From Clostridiales bacterium (lineage in GTDB: Bacteria; Bacillota; Clostridia; Lachnospirales; Lachnospiraceae), in the NCBI GenBank assembly GCA_012735495.1, contig JAAYHD010000026.1:1-64000 (forward strand): 64,000 nt of DNA. Direction: 5' to 3'. The notes below the pieces were generated by a model. That model searched no databases. It had not been told where the DNA came from and was given only the letters and a program-made list of their open reading frames with translations. Shown piece after piece: positions 17,731 to 27,071 of the stretch. Every line of letters begins with the position of its first letter. Position 1 is the first letter of the stretch. A program made the position numbers and the translations under genes.

Positions 17731-18978
17731 TTAATCTGCAGGCTTATACCAGTTGATATATCCTTTTTCCAATGCTTCTTCAAAGGTGGCGGGCAGCTTC
17801 GGCGGCTTGCCGCCGTATTCTATATAATAATCATCGCAGTAAAGGGGCTTTTTATTTACTTTTACTGTCTTTAAATCCACCTTCGGATTTTCCCCCTCCC
17901 TGATTTTACGCGCAAAAACCACGGTCCTGTAGTCATTGTCAACCTCATAGGAACAGGTTGCAAGGGTAAGAAGGGTGTCGTTTTCGTTTATGTCCACATC
18001 ATCCACAATAATCAGGGAACGAATCCGTACCTGGTATACGAAGTTTAAAAACTTCGAAGCATCCTTGAAGGTGGACTGCCTGAACTCAAAGAAATAATCC
18101 TCCTTGACCTTGGGAGTGGTCTTGATTATGGCAAAAACCTTGTAATCCGCTTCTTCATAGATTGTGTCAAAGGTTATGACCGGATGCTTTTTGTAGTAGC
18201 TGACATCCGCATAGAACTTGATATAATGAAACATTTTCTCGGGAGTCGAGATCATGTTATGGCCGTGAATAACAAAATTCTGCGTAGGTGTTTCCACCGA
18301 CGACCTGGGATCAAGGAACAGGGAACCGGCCTTGTAATATTCACCGAAGAAATTCCTGTTCAGGTAGAATTCCGGATCGTTCTTGGAGGACTGGAGCACC
18401 GGGTAATCTATGTTGTGGCCTTTTATCCAGCCCTTAACATCCCCATTGGCTTCAAGAAGGTCTGCAAACTTAAGCAGCCTTCCCTGTTCGTCCCGTTTGC
18501 CCTTGGCATTGGATATAAGACCGGGTATCTTCTTTTTTGATACCGAACCGGCTGAGGATGACGGTGCGGGTGCAGGGGTCGGTGAAGGGGCCGGTTCCGG
18601 CGAGGGTTCGGGTTCCGGTGTTGGAGTTGGTATGGGAGTCGGTGTTAATTCCGGCTCCTGTGCGGGAACCAGCGTCGAAGAAGAAGGGGTGTCCGGAGCC
18701 GGCTTGGCCGTAACGGACGGCTTCGTATCAATGGGCTCAATAACCTTATTATCTATGAACGTGCCGCTAATGAGCGTATTGCTCATGTGCATGCCCAATG
18801 ACGGATTACCGGGGATAGAGGCCGCGCCGGAATAATTCCCCTTATCGGAATACAGCAAAAAAATTGCCGTTGAACCGAATATAACGGCAAAAAATAATAA
18901 CATTATTATTGATGTATACAGCATAACCAACTTTTTTCTGCTGTGCTTATCGGCCGGCATTCTGTTGTTGTCGGTCAT
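17731..18978 (-). CDS. Sortase, class B-like
   Basis: 415 residues. A short cytoplasmic N-terminus, a transmembrane helix at about residues 16-42, then a long Pro/Thr/Glu-rich linker (about residues 85-145, with many PTP/PEP repeats) that would hold the domain away from the membrane or within the wall. The C-terminal sortase domain has the catalytic His in VIHGHN (H240), Cys in TLATCSYE (C342) and Arg in DYRTVVFAR (R351). Sortases cleave a C-terminal sorting motif of secreted proteins and join them to peptidoglycan. No LPxTG-like substrate was seen in the window. The 415-residue length is greater than usual because of the linker. Confidence 0.88.
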   Translation of the reverse strand: MTDNNRMPADKHSRKKLVMLYTSIIMLLFFAVIFGSTAIFLLYSDKGNYSGAASIPGNPSLGMHMSNTLISGTFIDNKVIEPIDTKPSVTAKPAPDTPSSSTLVPAQEPELTPTPIPTPTPEPEPSPEPAPSPTPAPAPSSSAGSVSKKKIPGLISNAKGKRDEQGRLLKFADLLEANGDVKGWIKGHNIDYPVLQSSKNDPEFYLNRNFFGEYYKAGSLFLDPRSSVETPTQNFVIHGHNMISTPEKMFHYIKFYADVSYYKKHPVITFDTIYEEADYKVFAIIKTTPKVKEDYFFEFRQSTFKDASKFLNFVYQVRIRSLIIVDDVDINENDTLLTLATCSYEVDNDYRTVVFARKIREGENPKVDLKTVKVNKKPLYCDDYYIEYGGKPPKLPATFEEALEKGYINWYKPAD

Positions 18979-19075
18979 AACCGGATGCTCCTTCTTGGAA
19001 AACGTTATATTGTCATGAAATCATTGTTATTGTAGCACGAAAGAAATATATCGTAAAGAAACAGGATGAAAATAC

Positions 19076-19104
19076 TTGAAATACATTGATATATGTGTTA
19101 TAGT
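19076..19104 (+). promoter_or_regulatory. Promoter of clpB
   Basis: TTGAAA (19076-19081), 17 bases, TATAGT (19099-19104). It lies 36 bases before the clpB start. No CIRCE or CtsR-type repeat (GGTCAAA heptads) was seen around it. Confidence 0.65.
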
Positions 19105-19140
19105 TGTAATAGAACAAGCAATAAAAAGGAGATGTTACGA

Positions 19141-21732
19141 ATGAATATAAATAAATTTACCCAAAATTCCATTCAAGCCATAAACAACTGTGAAAAGCTA
19201 GCCTATGAATACGGGCATCAGGAAATTGATACCGAGCACCTGGTATACAGCCTGATTACTATTGACGACAGCCTGATAAAGAGGTTGCTTCAAAAAATGG
19301 GCATCAATACGGACGTATTTCTGGCCCAGGTTAAAGGAATATTAAACAAGCGCACCAAGGTGTCGGGCGGTCAGGTATATATAAGCGATAATTTGAACCG
19401 GGTACTGCTGTACGCCGAGGATGAAGCAAAAAGCATGGGGGATGCTTATGTTTCTGTAGAGCACCTGTTCCTTAGCGTTTTAAGACAGCCCGGAAGAAAT
19501 ATGGGTGAACTGCTCAGGGAGTTCGGTATTACAAGGGAAGAGTTTCTTAAAGCATTGCAGGGGGTCAGGGGCAATCAAAGGGTTCTTACCGACAATCCCG
19601 AGGTTACTTATGAAACCCTGGAAAAGTACGGTCATGATCTCGTGGCCCGGGCAAGGGAACAGAAGCTGGACCCCGTAATAGGAAGAGATTATGAAATCCG
19701 TAATGTGATACGGATTTTGTCGCGCAAGACTAAGAATAATCCGGTTCTAATAGGAGAGCCCGGGGTCGGCAAGACCGCCGTGGTGGAAGGGCTTGCGCAG
19801 AGGATAGTCAAGGGGGATGTGCCCCATTCACTGAAGGACAAGCGTATCTTTGCGCTGGATATGGGAGCGCTGATAGCGGGCGCGAAATACAGGGGCGAAT
19901 TTGAAGAAAGACTGAAAGCCGTCCTGGAGGAGATAAAGAAAAGCGAGGGACGGATAATCCTATTCATAGACGAGCTGCATACGATTGTCGGCGCGGGAAG
20001 AACCGACGGGGCCTTGGACGCGGGAAACATGCTCAAGCCCATGCTGGCAAGAGGAGAGCTCCACTGCATAGGAGCAACAACCTTGAACGAGTACAGGCTG
20101 TATATTGAAAAGGACGCGGCCCTGGAAAGAAGGTTCCAGCCGGTCATGGTTGATGAGCCCACCGTGGAGGATACCATATCGATTTTAAGAGGGCTTAAAG
20201 AACGGTATGAAGTGTACCATGGGGTCAGGATTACGGACGGAGCATTGGTCAGCGCCGCCACCCTTTCTGCCAGGTATATATCCGACAGATTCCTTCCCGA
20301 CAAGGCTATCGACTTGGTGGATGAGGCCTGCGCGCTCATTAAGACGGAGCTTGATTCCATGCCCACCGAGCTTGACGATATGCAGAGAAGAATAATGCAG
20401 ATGGAGATAGAAGAAGCCGCCCTTAAGAAGGAGACCGACCGCCAGAGCCAGGAAAGACTTGCGGAGCTTGACAGGGAACTGGCGCAGCTTAAGGAGGAAT
20501 TTGCTTCGGCCAAGGCAAGATGGGATAACGAGAAGCAGTCCATAGAAAAAATACACAAACTCCGTGAGGAGATGGAGAATATCAACAAGCAGATTGAGGT
20601 TGCGGAGCGCAATTACGATCTTGAAAAGGCGGCGGAACTAAAGTATGGAAGGCTTCCCGAACTGCAAAAAATGATTCAGGCAGAGGAAGAAAGGCTTAAG
20701 AAGGAGGAAATGCAGCTGGTTCATGAGAATGTCACCGAGGAGGAGATAGCCAAAATCGTGGCCAGATGGACGGGAATACCGGTAACAAAGCTTTCTGAAA
20801 GCGAAAGGACCAAGGCGCTTAACCTCCCCGCTCACCTTCATAAACGAATCGTAGGGCAGGATGATGCTGTTGCCAGGGTATCGGATGCAATACTAAGGTC
20901 GAAGGCCGGAATCAAGGATCCCGGGAAACCCATAGGTTCATTCCTGTTTTTGGGCCCTACGGGAGTCGGCAAGACCGAGCTTGCGAAGGCATTGGCCGAG
21001 AGCCTGTTTGACGATGAACAGAACATGGTAAGAATCGATATGAGTGAATACATGGAGAAGCATTCCGTTGCCAGGCTCATAGGCGCGCCTCCGGGATATG
21101 TCGGATATGAAGAAGGAGGCCAGCTTACCGAGGCGGTAAGAAGAAAGCCTTACAGTGTCATTCTCTTTGATGAGGTGGAGAAAGCCCACCATGACGTGTT
21201 CAACGTGCTGCTCCAGGTCCTTGATGACGGAAGAATCACCGATTCCCAGGGAAGGACGGTAGACTTCAAGAACACAATAATTATCATGACATCCAATATC
21301 GGATCGAGATACCTGTTGGAGGGTGTTAACGACAAGGGAGATATCAGCGAAGAGTGCGAGAGAATGGTCATGTCCGAGCTGCAGTCCGTGTTCCGCCCGG
21401 AATTCCTTAACAGGCTGGATGAAATCATAATCTTCAAGCCGCTGACCAGGGAGAATATCGGAGATATAATCAATCTGATGATTGCCGACCTTAACCGGCG
21501 GCTTAAGGACAGGGACATAACAGTAAGCGTTACGGACAGGGCGAAGGAATATATCGTTCAAATGGCATATGACCCGGTATACGGGGCAAGGCCGCTTAGG
21601 CGATATCTTCAGAAAAACGTCGAGACCCTAAGCGCAAGGCTTATACTGGGCGATGAGGTCCGTGCCGGCGACACCATAGTAATTGACGAGGAAGGCCGCG
21701 GCCTTTATGCAAGAGTTAATCGGCAGGAATGA
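19141..21732 (+). CDS. clpB: Disaggregating chaperone ClpB
   Basis: 863 residues, the usual ClpB length. Order: Clp N-domain repeats (about 1-145, starting MNINKFTQ), AAA+ domain 1 with Walker [14 protein letters not shown] and Walker B ILFIDELH, a coiled-coil middle domain (about 395-525, Glu/Lys/Leu-rich) that docks DnaK, AAA+ domain 2 with [14 protein letters not shown] and [11 protein letters not shown], and a C-terminal domain. The long middle domain separates it from ClpC or ClpA. It rescues aggregated proteins with DnaK. ATG 19141 follows AAAAGGAG; an upstream in-frame ATG at 19093 lies inside the promoter. Confidence 0.95.
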   Translation: MNINKFTQNSIQAINNCEKLAYEYGHQEIDTEHLVYSLITIDDSLIKRLLQKMGINTDVFLAQVKGILNKRTKVSGGQVYISDNLNRVLLYAEDEAKSMGDAYVSVEHLFLSVLRQPGRNMGELLREFGITREEFLKALQGVRGNQRVLTDNPEVTYETLEKYGHDLVARAREQKLDPVIGRDYEIRNVIRILSRKTKNNPVLIGEPGVGKTAVVEGLAQRIVKGDVPHSLKDKRIFALDMGALIAGAKYRGEFEERLKAVLEEIKKSEGRIILFIDELHTIVGAGRTDGALDAGNMLKPMLARGELHCIGATTLNEYRLYIEKDAALERRFQPVMVDEPTVEDTISILRGLKERYEVYHGVRITDGALVSAATLSARYISDRFLPDKAIDLVDEACALIKTELDSMPTELDDMQRRIMQMEIEEAALKKETDRQSQERLAELDRELAQLKEEFASAKARWDNEKQSIEKIHKLREEMENINKQIEVAERNYDLEKAAELKYGRLPELQKMIQAEEERLKKEEMQLVHENVTEEEIAKIVARWTGIPVTKLSESERTKALNLPAHLHKRIVGQDDAVARVSDAILRSKAGIKDPGKPIGSFLFLGPTGVGKTELAKALAESLFDDEQNMVRIDMSEYMEKHSVARLIGAPPGYVGYEEGGQLTEAVRRKPYSVILFDEVEKAHHDVFNVLLQVLDDGRITDSQGRTVDFKNTIIIMTSNIGSRYLLEGVNDKGDISEECERMVMSELQSVFRPEFLNRLDEIIIFKPLTRENIGDIINLMIADLNRRLKDRDITVSVTDRAKEYIVQMAYDPVYGARPLRRYLQKNVETLSARLILGDEVRAGDTIVIDEEGRGLYARVNRQE

Positions 21733-21790
21733 ATTATTTTGACAGACGCCTCATAATATTAAATGAATAAAGACCAATTTGGAGGAATTA

Positions 21791-22207
21791 ATGAAGAGGC
21801 TGAAAAACATTGCTGCGCTTCTTTTAATAGCTTCAATCCTGCCGATGCTTGCAGGCTGCAAAAAAGATGAAAAGGAAATCAAAAAAATAAGGGACCTGGA
21901 GTTTACCGTCGTGGAGGATGCGGATCTGCCGGGAGAACTAAAGGAAATAATTGATGAAAAGAAGGAAAAGCCGTTCAGGCTGCATTATTCCAATGATGAA
22001 GCGCTTTACATTGTGGTCGGTTATGGAAAACAGAACAGCGGCGGCTACAGTATAGCAGTGGAAGACCTTTATCTGACAAAGAACGCAATCTACATAGACA
22101 CCAACCTGATAGGGCCATCACAGGACGAACTGGTAACACAGGGAGCGACTTATCCATATATTGTGGTAAAATTGGAATACATGGATAAAAAGATAGTTTT
22201 TGAGTAA
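21791..22207 (+). CDS. Lipoprotein with PrcB-like C-terminal domain
   Basis: 138 residues. A signal peptide with lipobox LAGC (cysteine at about residue 22) marks it as membrane-anchored on the outer face. The mature part has a Lys/Glu-rich segment and then about 80 residues resembling the PrcB C-terminal domain (YIVVGYGKQNSGGYSIAVEDLY ... TQGATYPYIVVKLE), a small module in protease-complex and other secreted proteins. ATG 21791 follows TTGGAGGAATTA. A TTGACA lies at 21739-21744 but no good -10 matches it. It is followed by a 430-base AT-rich region. Confidence 0.7.
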   Translation: MKRLKNIAALLLIASILPMLAGCKKDEKEIKKIRDLEFTVVEDADLPGELKEIIDEKKEKPFRLHYSNDEALYIVVGYGKQNSGGYSIAVEDLYLTKNAIYIDTNLIGPSQDELVTQGATYPYIVVKLEYMDKKIVFE

Positions 22208-22641
22208 TAATATAAAATGACGGCATCGACGGCGGGACGGACCGGCATATACACCTGGATCCATGCTGTTTTTTTCATATATTATATACAATATTTAGTA
22301 TACGGGAGTTAAATTGTGTCCATATATTGTATATAATTTCGGTAAAATGACGTTTTTATATGGGACAAATGCTGCATGTTTTGTGCAACTTTTTATTATG
22401 GCTGGATATATGTTACAGAAAATAATAAATAACCCATAAAAACCAACAAAAAATCAGATATTTACTGTGCACATTTATGTATAAAATATTTTGAATGTTA
22501 CTGAATTGTCAGAAAATTGTTTGACAAATATTAGAATTTTATGCTATAATGACCGTGATATATATATTATGCAGTCAATGCGCCTATCCATGCTAAGCAC
22601 AAGATCAGCATCGGAAAAAATATTGTTGGTAAGGAGTAAAC
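22208..22641. other. AT-rich intergenic region with a 14-base inverted repeat
   Basis: No credible open frame. ATTATATACAATAT (22281-22294) is repeated in inverse orientation as ATATTGTATATAAT (22324-22337), 29 bases apart. The region then carries the strong veg promoter (22521-22550) and a leader of about 85 bases before veg. The inverted repeat has no T run and is probably not a terminator; it could be an operator pair or a long hairpin. Confidence 0.5.
22521..22550 (+). promoter_or_regulatory. Strong promoter of veg
   Basis: TTGACA (22521-22526), 18 bases, TATAAT (22545-22550) preceded by TGC, giving both full consensus hexamers and an extended -10. High-strength vegetative promoters are the hallmark of the veg locus in Bacillus. 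Confidence 0.85.
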
Positions 22642-22887
22642 ATGATGAAGCATATGGATGTAAATGAAGTACGAAATGCTGTAAAGAGCCATATGGGGAA
22701 GAAAGTAAAGGTGAGAATTAACAGGGGCAGGCACAGAGTTGACGAAACGGTGGGAATTATATCAGAAACATATCCGAGCATTTTTCTAATCAGGACACAA
22801 GGTGACAATGACTTGCCGTCAAGAACAATGTCGTATAGCTATACGGATGTGCTAACAAAGGATGTTGAGCTTATCTTGTGCAGATAA
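22642..22887 (+). CDS. veg: Veg protein
   Basis: 81 residues of the Veg family, a small beta-barrel protein very highly expressed in vegetative Firmicutes and linked in Bacillus subtilis to biofilm formation and to germination. The conserved core VNEVRNAVKSHMGKKVKVRINRGR and the end of the family (TYPSIFLIR ... SYSYTDVLTKDVEL) are visible. Start ATG-ATG follows TAAGGAG. Monocistronic: own strong promoter, and a long hairpin terminator at 22904-22943. The start could equally be the second ATG. Confidence 0.93.
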   Translation: MMKHMDVNEVRNAVKSHMGKKVKVRINRGRHRVDETVGIISETYPSIFLIRTQGDNDLPSRTMSYSYTDVLTKDVELILCR

Positions 22888-22903
22888 AAATCAAATGCAG
22901 CAC

Positions 22904-22943
22904 AGGCCAAAATCGTAAGGAATTACGGTTTTGGCCTTTTTTT
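22904..22943 (+). terminator. Terminator of veg
   Basis: AGGCCAAAATCGTAA (22904-22918) pairs with TTACGGTTTTGGCCT (22923-22937), one G-T pair, followed by a run of seven T. Strong intrinsic terminator. Confidence 0.9.
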
Positions 22944-23026
22944 ATTCCGAAAATCATAAATCCCTTCCTGTATGAATAAGATATGTCAGAAGCATGTTAT
23001 TGTATGTCCGTATTCAAGGAGGGATA

Positions 23027-24598
23027 ATGTTGGAGCTTATAAAAAAGAATATTCATATGAATAGAGTAAAATGTAAGAGCTCCCTGCAGCTTACGCTGGA
23101 TGACGACTTTAATGTTCCGGACGCCAAACCGGATATTGACCGGATTATAACCCGGCAAGGGGATATAAAAATTAATGAAATAAAGGCCGCTAACGGCAAG
23201 CTTCTTGTAAAGGGAGAGCTTGATTTTAATGTCCTGTATTTCAGCAGGGAGGACGCAAGGCCGATTAACAATATCTCCGGGAAAATACCGTTCGATGAGG
23301 TAATAAACATGGATTCCGCATGTGCCGATGACAATCCGTTTGTAACCTGGGAGCTTGAAGACCTGTCGGCAGGGATCATCAACTCAAGGAAGCTGAGCAT
23401 CAAGTCAGTTGTAGGCTTAAAGGTCGCAATCGAAGAGCTGTACGATGAGGAAACGGGAGTAATGGTGGAAGGCCCCGAGGACGTCCAGTTCATAAGCAAG
23501 AAAATCGAGATTACCGACATAAGCGTTGACAAAAGGGACACGTTCCGGATAAAGGACGAAATAATCCTTCCTTCGAACAAGAGCAATATCGAATCGCTCC
23601 TGTTTTATGCCCTTAGGATAAGCAACCTGGAGGTAAGGCTCCTCGAGGATAAAATATCAATAAAGGGGGAAATGCCCGTCTTCATTCTTTATGCCGCGGA
23701 AAACGAGGAAAATCCAATCGAGTATTATGAGACGGAAATTCCCTTCAGCGGAACCGTCGACTGCAGCGGCTGCCGCGAGGATATGATTGAAGACATCACG
23801 TTTAGAATAACCAGCAGGAATATAGAGGTTAAGCCCGATATGGACGGAGAGGCAAGGGTGATCGATATTGAAGTCATCCTGGAGATGATTATCAAGGTCT
23901 ATGAAACCCAGGAGCCGGAGATCCTATGTGACGTGTACAGCTTAAGCAAGGAAATCACACCGGTGTTCCGCAATGCCGAATATGAGAACCTGGTAATCAA
24001 AAACAACAGCAAGCACAGGATAGCTGACCGTCTCAGAGTTCCTGAAAACCAGCCCAAAATTCTTCAGATATGCCACTCCGACGGTGTAATCCGGATTGAC
24101 GATATAATTCAAAACGGCTCCGAGCTGCAGGTGGAGGGAGTCATAGACCTGGATATCCTGTACATATCGGAAAATGATGCTATGCCCCTGGCATCCTTAA
24201 GGGGAGCTATACCATTTACGCAAACCATTGAAGTAAAAGGAATAACCCCCAACAGCAGCTTTGAGGTAAGGCCCGGCATCGACCAATTAAGCGTTATTAT
24301 GCTTGACGGGGACGAGATTGAGGTCAAGGCGGTTATAAGCCTTAATACCATAGTTTTTGACAGGATTACCGAGGCAATTATTACGGATCTGGAAGTGGCG
24401 GACCTGGATATCGAAAAGCTTCAGGCAATGCCGGGAATAATCGGCTATGTCGTTAAAAAGGGCGACAGCCTCTGGAGCATTGCAAAGAAATACTATACAT
24501 CGGTGGATTCCATCATGGAAATTAACGACATGGAGAATGACAGCATTAAAGAGGGAGATAAGCTGATTATTGTAAAGAAGGCGGATGCGGCCGTATAA
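23027..24598 (+). CDS. SipL-like spore morphogenetic protein (DUF3794 + LysM)
   Basis: 523 residues, close to the length of Clostridioides difficile SipL (about 520), which binds the coat-basement protein SpoIVA and is needed to encase the forespore. Three DUF3794 (SPOCS) beta-domains are seen, starting near residues 40, 190 and 335, each with the IDVLYIS/FNVLYFS-type strand. The C-terminal LysM domain (about residues 473-520: YVVKKGDSLWSIAKKYY) is the part that contacts SpoIVA in the characterised protein. No signal peptide, as expected for a mother-cell protein. ATG 23027 follows AAGGAGGG; an upstream ATG at 22994 lacks a site. A sigma-E promoter was looked for and not convincingly found. 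Confidence 0.85.
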   Translation: MLELIKKNIHMNRVKCKSSLQLTLDDDFNVPDAKPDIDRIITRQGDIKINEIKAANGKLLVKGELDFNVLYFSREDARPINNISGKIPFDEVINMDSACADDNPFVTWELEDLSAGIINSRKLSIKSVVGLKVAIEELYDEETGVMVEGPEDVQFISKKIEITDISVDKRDTFRIKDEIILPSNKSNIESLLFYALRISNLEVRLLEDKISIKGEMPVFILYAAENEENPIEYYETEIPFSGTVDCSGCREDMIEDITFRITSRNIEVKPDMDGEARVIDIEVILEMIIKVYETQEPEILCDVYSLSKEITPVFRNAEYENLVIKNNSKHRIADRLRVPENQPKILQICHSDGVIRIDDIIQNGSELQVEGVIDLDILYISENDAMPLASLRGAIPFTQTIEVKGITPNSSFEVRPGIDQLSVIMLDGDEIEVKAVISLNTIVFDRITEAIITDLEVADLDIEKLQAMPGIIGYVVKKGDSLWSIAKKYYTSVDSIMEINDMENDSIKEGDKLIIVKKADAAV

Positions 24599-24725
24599 AT
24601 ATTTTATGACAATATTGAAAACTATTGTTAAGGCATCAGCCAAAACCTCCGATATATAAGGTAAAGGACAGTATTGTCCGGTACCTGCCAAGGACGGCGG
24701 GATTATATATCAAGGAGGAAAAGAT

Positions 24726-25298
24726 ATGACAATACAGCAGATAGCAAGTTATAGCAGCAATAATGTTAAGTATACAAACAACGGGCAGAATAAAGCCAGG
24801 GAAGATATATCGGCACCGGATGCCGGACAGGCGGCGGTATATGAACCGGCCGCCGGTACGGAAAAGGTCTATAAAAGAGACCAGGCAACAATAGACCGCC
24901 TGCTTGCCGAAGCCGAGACAAGCGCAAGAAAGATGAGAGAGCTTGTTGAAAGGATGCTTTTAAAGCAGGGTAAAACCTTGAAGAACGCCGAAGATATCTA
25001 TGGGCTGCTCAGGGAAGGCAAGGTTCCGGTTGACGAAGCAACAAGGCTTCAGGCCCAAAAGGATATAGCTGAGGATGGCTACTGGGGAGTGGAGCAGACC
25101 TCCGAAAGGCTCGTGTCCTTTGCCAAGGCTTTGTCCGGTGGGGATCCTGCAAAGGCAGACATCATGATAGATGCCGTAAAGAAAGGCTTTGAGCAAGCCA
25201 CCAAGGCATGGGGAGGAGAACTCCCGCAAATCTGCAGGGATACCGTTGACCGCACCATCAGCAAGCTTGAAAGCTGGAGGGATTCGATTCGGCAATAA
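24726..25298 (+). CDS. Conserved helical protein of unknown function
   Basis: 190 residues, no signal peptide or membrane helix. The first 50 residues are rich in Gln, Asn, Ser and Ala and look disordered; residues about 55-190 predict as amphipathic helices, with VEQTSERLVSFAKALSGGD and a motif KKGFEQATKAWGG. That segment vaguely resembles DUF5610-type proteins found in flagellar regions of other bacteria, but the match is weak. Ribosome site CAAGGAGG, own start clear. A bidirectional terminator at 25306-25333 separates it from the convergent fucosidase gene. I give no function. Confidence 0.6.
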   Translation: MTIQQIASYSSNNVKYTNNGQNKAREDISAPDAGQAAVYEPAAGTEKVYKRDQATIDRLLAEAETSARKMRELVERMLLKQGKTLKNAEDIYGLLREGKVPVDEATRLQAQKDIAEDGYWGVEQTSERLVSFAKALSGGDPAKADIMIDAVKKGFEQATKAWGGELPQICRDTVDRTISKLESWRDSIRQ

Positions 25299-25305
25299 AA
25301 TATTT

Positions 25306-25333
25306 AAAGCCCGCCATTATGGCGGGCTTTTTT
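25306..25333. terminator. Bidirectional terminator
   Basis: AAAGCCCGCC (25306-25315), loop ATTAT, GGCGGGCTTT (25321-25330), then TTT. It can end both the rightward unknown gene and the leftward fucosidase gene, whose stop codons flank it. Confidence 0.88.
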
Positions 25334-25341
25334 ATTAACCT

Positions 25342-27015
25342 TTATACATACAAAACCTTTATATCGCGGTCCTTTTGCTTGTCGCCGTAAAACAGTATTT
25401 TCATCTTGTAAGAGCCCTCGACGGTTTTAAAAGAACACACTTCGTCTTTTGTTCCGTTTACATTAAAGTATATTTGTTTATACTGGGTGCCGTTAAAGGC
25501 AAATATTTCGAAAGCACCGCATTCGGACGCATCACAGATAACGGTGTTAAAAGCGTAAATGCCTCCGAAATCAACTTCATATCCGTTTTCAACCGGGGTA
25601 ATTTTTGCCGTGGGCAAATCCGTCAGCACGGTGACCTTGCCCCTGCTTTCAAAATCCTCATGAATCGCTTCCCTGGGCGCAAGGTAGAGCCCAAAATGCC
25701 TTAAAAGCGGCTTTTCCCAGGCTTCAGTAACAACCAGCCGGACCGCATTTGTGGTGATGGTATCAACCAAATCACTTCTGCAAAAGCCGACGCATTCCTT
25801 TTCCACAAGTATGTTCCATCCGTTTTCACCCAAGTAATCTATGCGGAATTTGCCGATCCGATGACCAAGCTCTATTACTTCCTGCAATTTATAGCAATTG
25901 AATGTGACCGGTTCATCAAATCTGAATATTATTTCAGGATTCCTGGAATCTGCCGCGAAAACCGCATCGGGATCTTCATTGATCAGGTTTTCAGCCGGGT
26001 AATTGCTGATAAAACCTCCGTTTAACTGAACATGGCTGCCCATTAATAAATTGGTTTTAAAAATTTCATTAAGATTATTGTTCCATTCGACTAAATGCTT
26101 TGCGTCTATTTCATGAATCAAACCGCGGGTATCCGGCGGAATGTTGAGCAGTATCCCGGTGTTCTTCCCGGCAGAGGAAAACCAGTACCTGGTGAGGGCA
26201 ACAGGGGATTTGACATAATCGTTCTGATCCGAATGGAAGAACCAGCCGGGCCTGATGGACGTATTGCTCTCCGCGGGGATGAACCGTTCGCCGTCAGGTT
26301 TCCCTCTGTTTAATTCACCGTTGTTTTCTACAAGAATGGAGTATTCGTCAATTGTAGCCCAGCAGGGGTCCCCTGCCCGGCCCAATTCATTTCCGTTCCA
26401 GCGGACATCCACATAGGGCGCGGCTCCAAAAGCACCGAAAATTACGCAGTTTGGCTGGTATTTTCGAACAATGCCGGCCCATCCGCCCCAATCATATTTT
26501 GCTTCCTTGCTCCCGGCGCCATCCCACCAGCATTCATATATTTCTCCGTATTGAGTCATTAATTCCGTCAGTTGGTTAGCGTAATATGTATTATACTCCT
26601 CGGTACCCCACTGCGGGTGGTTTCTGTCCCAAGGAGACAGGTAAACTCCCGGTTTTATGCCGTATTTCCGGCAGGCATCAACAAACTCCTTTACAATATC
26701 CCCTTTCCCATCCCTATAAGGGCTGTATTTTACAGAATGCCCGGTATATTTGCTGGGCCACAGGCAAAAACCGTCATGATGCTTTACAGTAAGAATTGCC
26801 GCGGTAAAACCTGCTTCCTTTAAAACCGACATCCATTGTTCACAGTCCAGTTCGGTAGGATTGAACAATTCGGGATTTTCGGTTCCGTCACCCCATTCCT
26901 GGTTTGTAAATGTATTCATTCCAAAGTGAATAAAAGCGGTTTTACCCCGATTGTACCATTCCATATGGCGGTGGTTCGGAGCGGGGCCGTATGGTTTAAA
27001 ATCATTAAAAATCAA
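25342..27015 (-). CDS. Alpha-L-fucosidase, glycoside hydrolase family 29
   Basis: About 557 residues, a retaining alpha-L-fucosidase of GH29. The opening (KPYGPAPNHRHMEWYNR ... FIHFGMNTFTNQEWG) and HHDGFCLWPSK are family features; the nucleophile is probably the Asp of CWWDGAG. Residues about 340-480 form a discoidin-like beta-sandwich (NLINEDPDAVFAADSRNPEIIF) that binds sugar, followed by a short beta-rich tail. No signal peptide, so it works on imported fucosylated sugar. Start: TTG 27015 sits eight bases after GAGGAGG, and matches where the family begins; ATG 27033 lies inside that ribosome site. Cotranscribed with the MFS gene before it (56-base gap). Confidence 0.88.
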   Translation of the reverse strand: MIFNDFKPYGPAPNHRHMEWYNRGKTAFIHFGMNTFTNQEWGDGTENPELFNPTELDCEQWMSVLKEAGFTAAILTVKHHDGFCLWPSKYTGHSVKYSPYRDGKGDIVKEFVDACRKYGIKPGVYLSPWDRNHPQWGTEEYNTYYANQLTELMTQYGEIYECWWDGAGSKEAKYDWGGWAGIVRKYQPNCVIFGAFGAAPYVDVRWNGNELGRAGDPCWATIDEYSILVENNGELNRGKPDGERFIPAESNTSIRPGWFFHSDQNDYVKSPVALTRYWFSSAGKNTGILLNIPPDTRGLIHEIDAKHLVEWNNNLNEIFKTNLLMGSHVQLNGGFISNYPAENLINEDPDAVFAADSRNPEIIFRFDEPVTFNCYKLQEVIELGHRIGKFRIDYLGENGWNILVEKECVGFCRSDLVDTITTNAVRLVVTEAWEKPLLRHFGLYLAPREAIHEDFESRGKVTVLTDLPTAKITPVENGYEVDFGGIYAFNTVICDASECGAFEIFAFNGTQYKQIYFNVNGTKDEVCSFKTVEGSYKMKILFYGDKQKDRDIKVLYV

Positions 27016-27071
27016 ATATCTCCCTCCTCTCATAACTTGATAAAAGCATACAGGAGAAAATATTCAATTAA

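Noticed and set aside
19689-20612. 307-codon open frame opposite clpB
   Set aside because: Ser/Leu-rich mirror frame of a highly conserved gene, with no ribosome site and no family resemblance.
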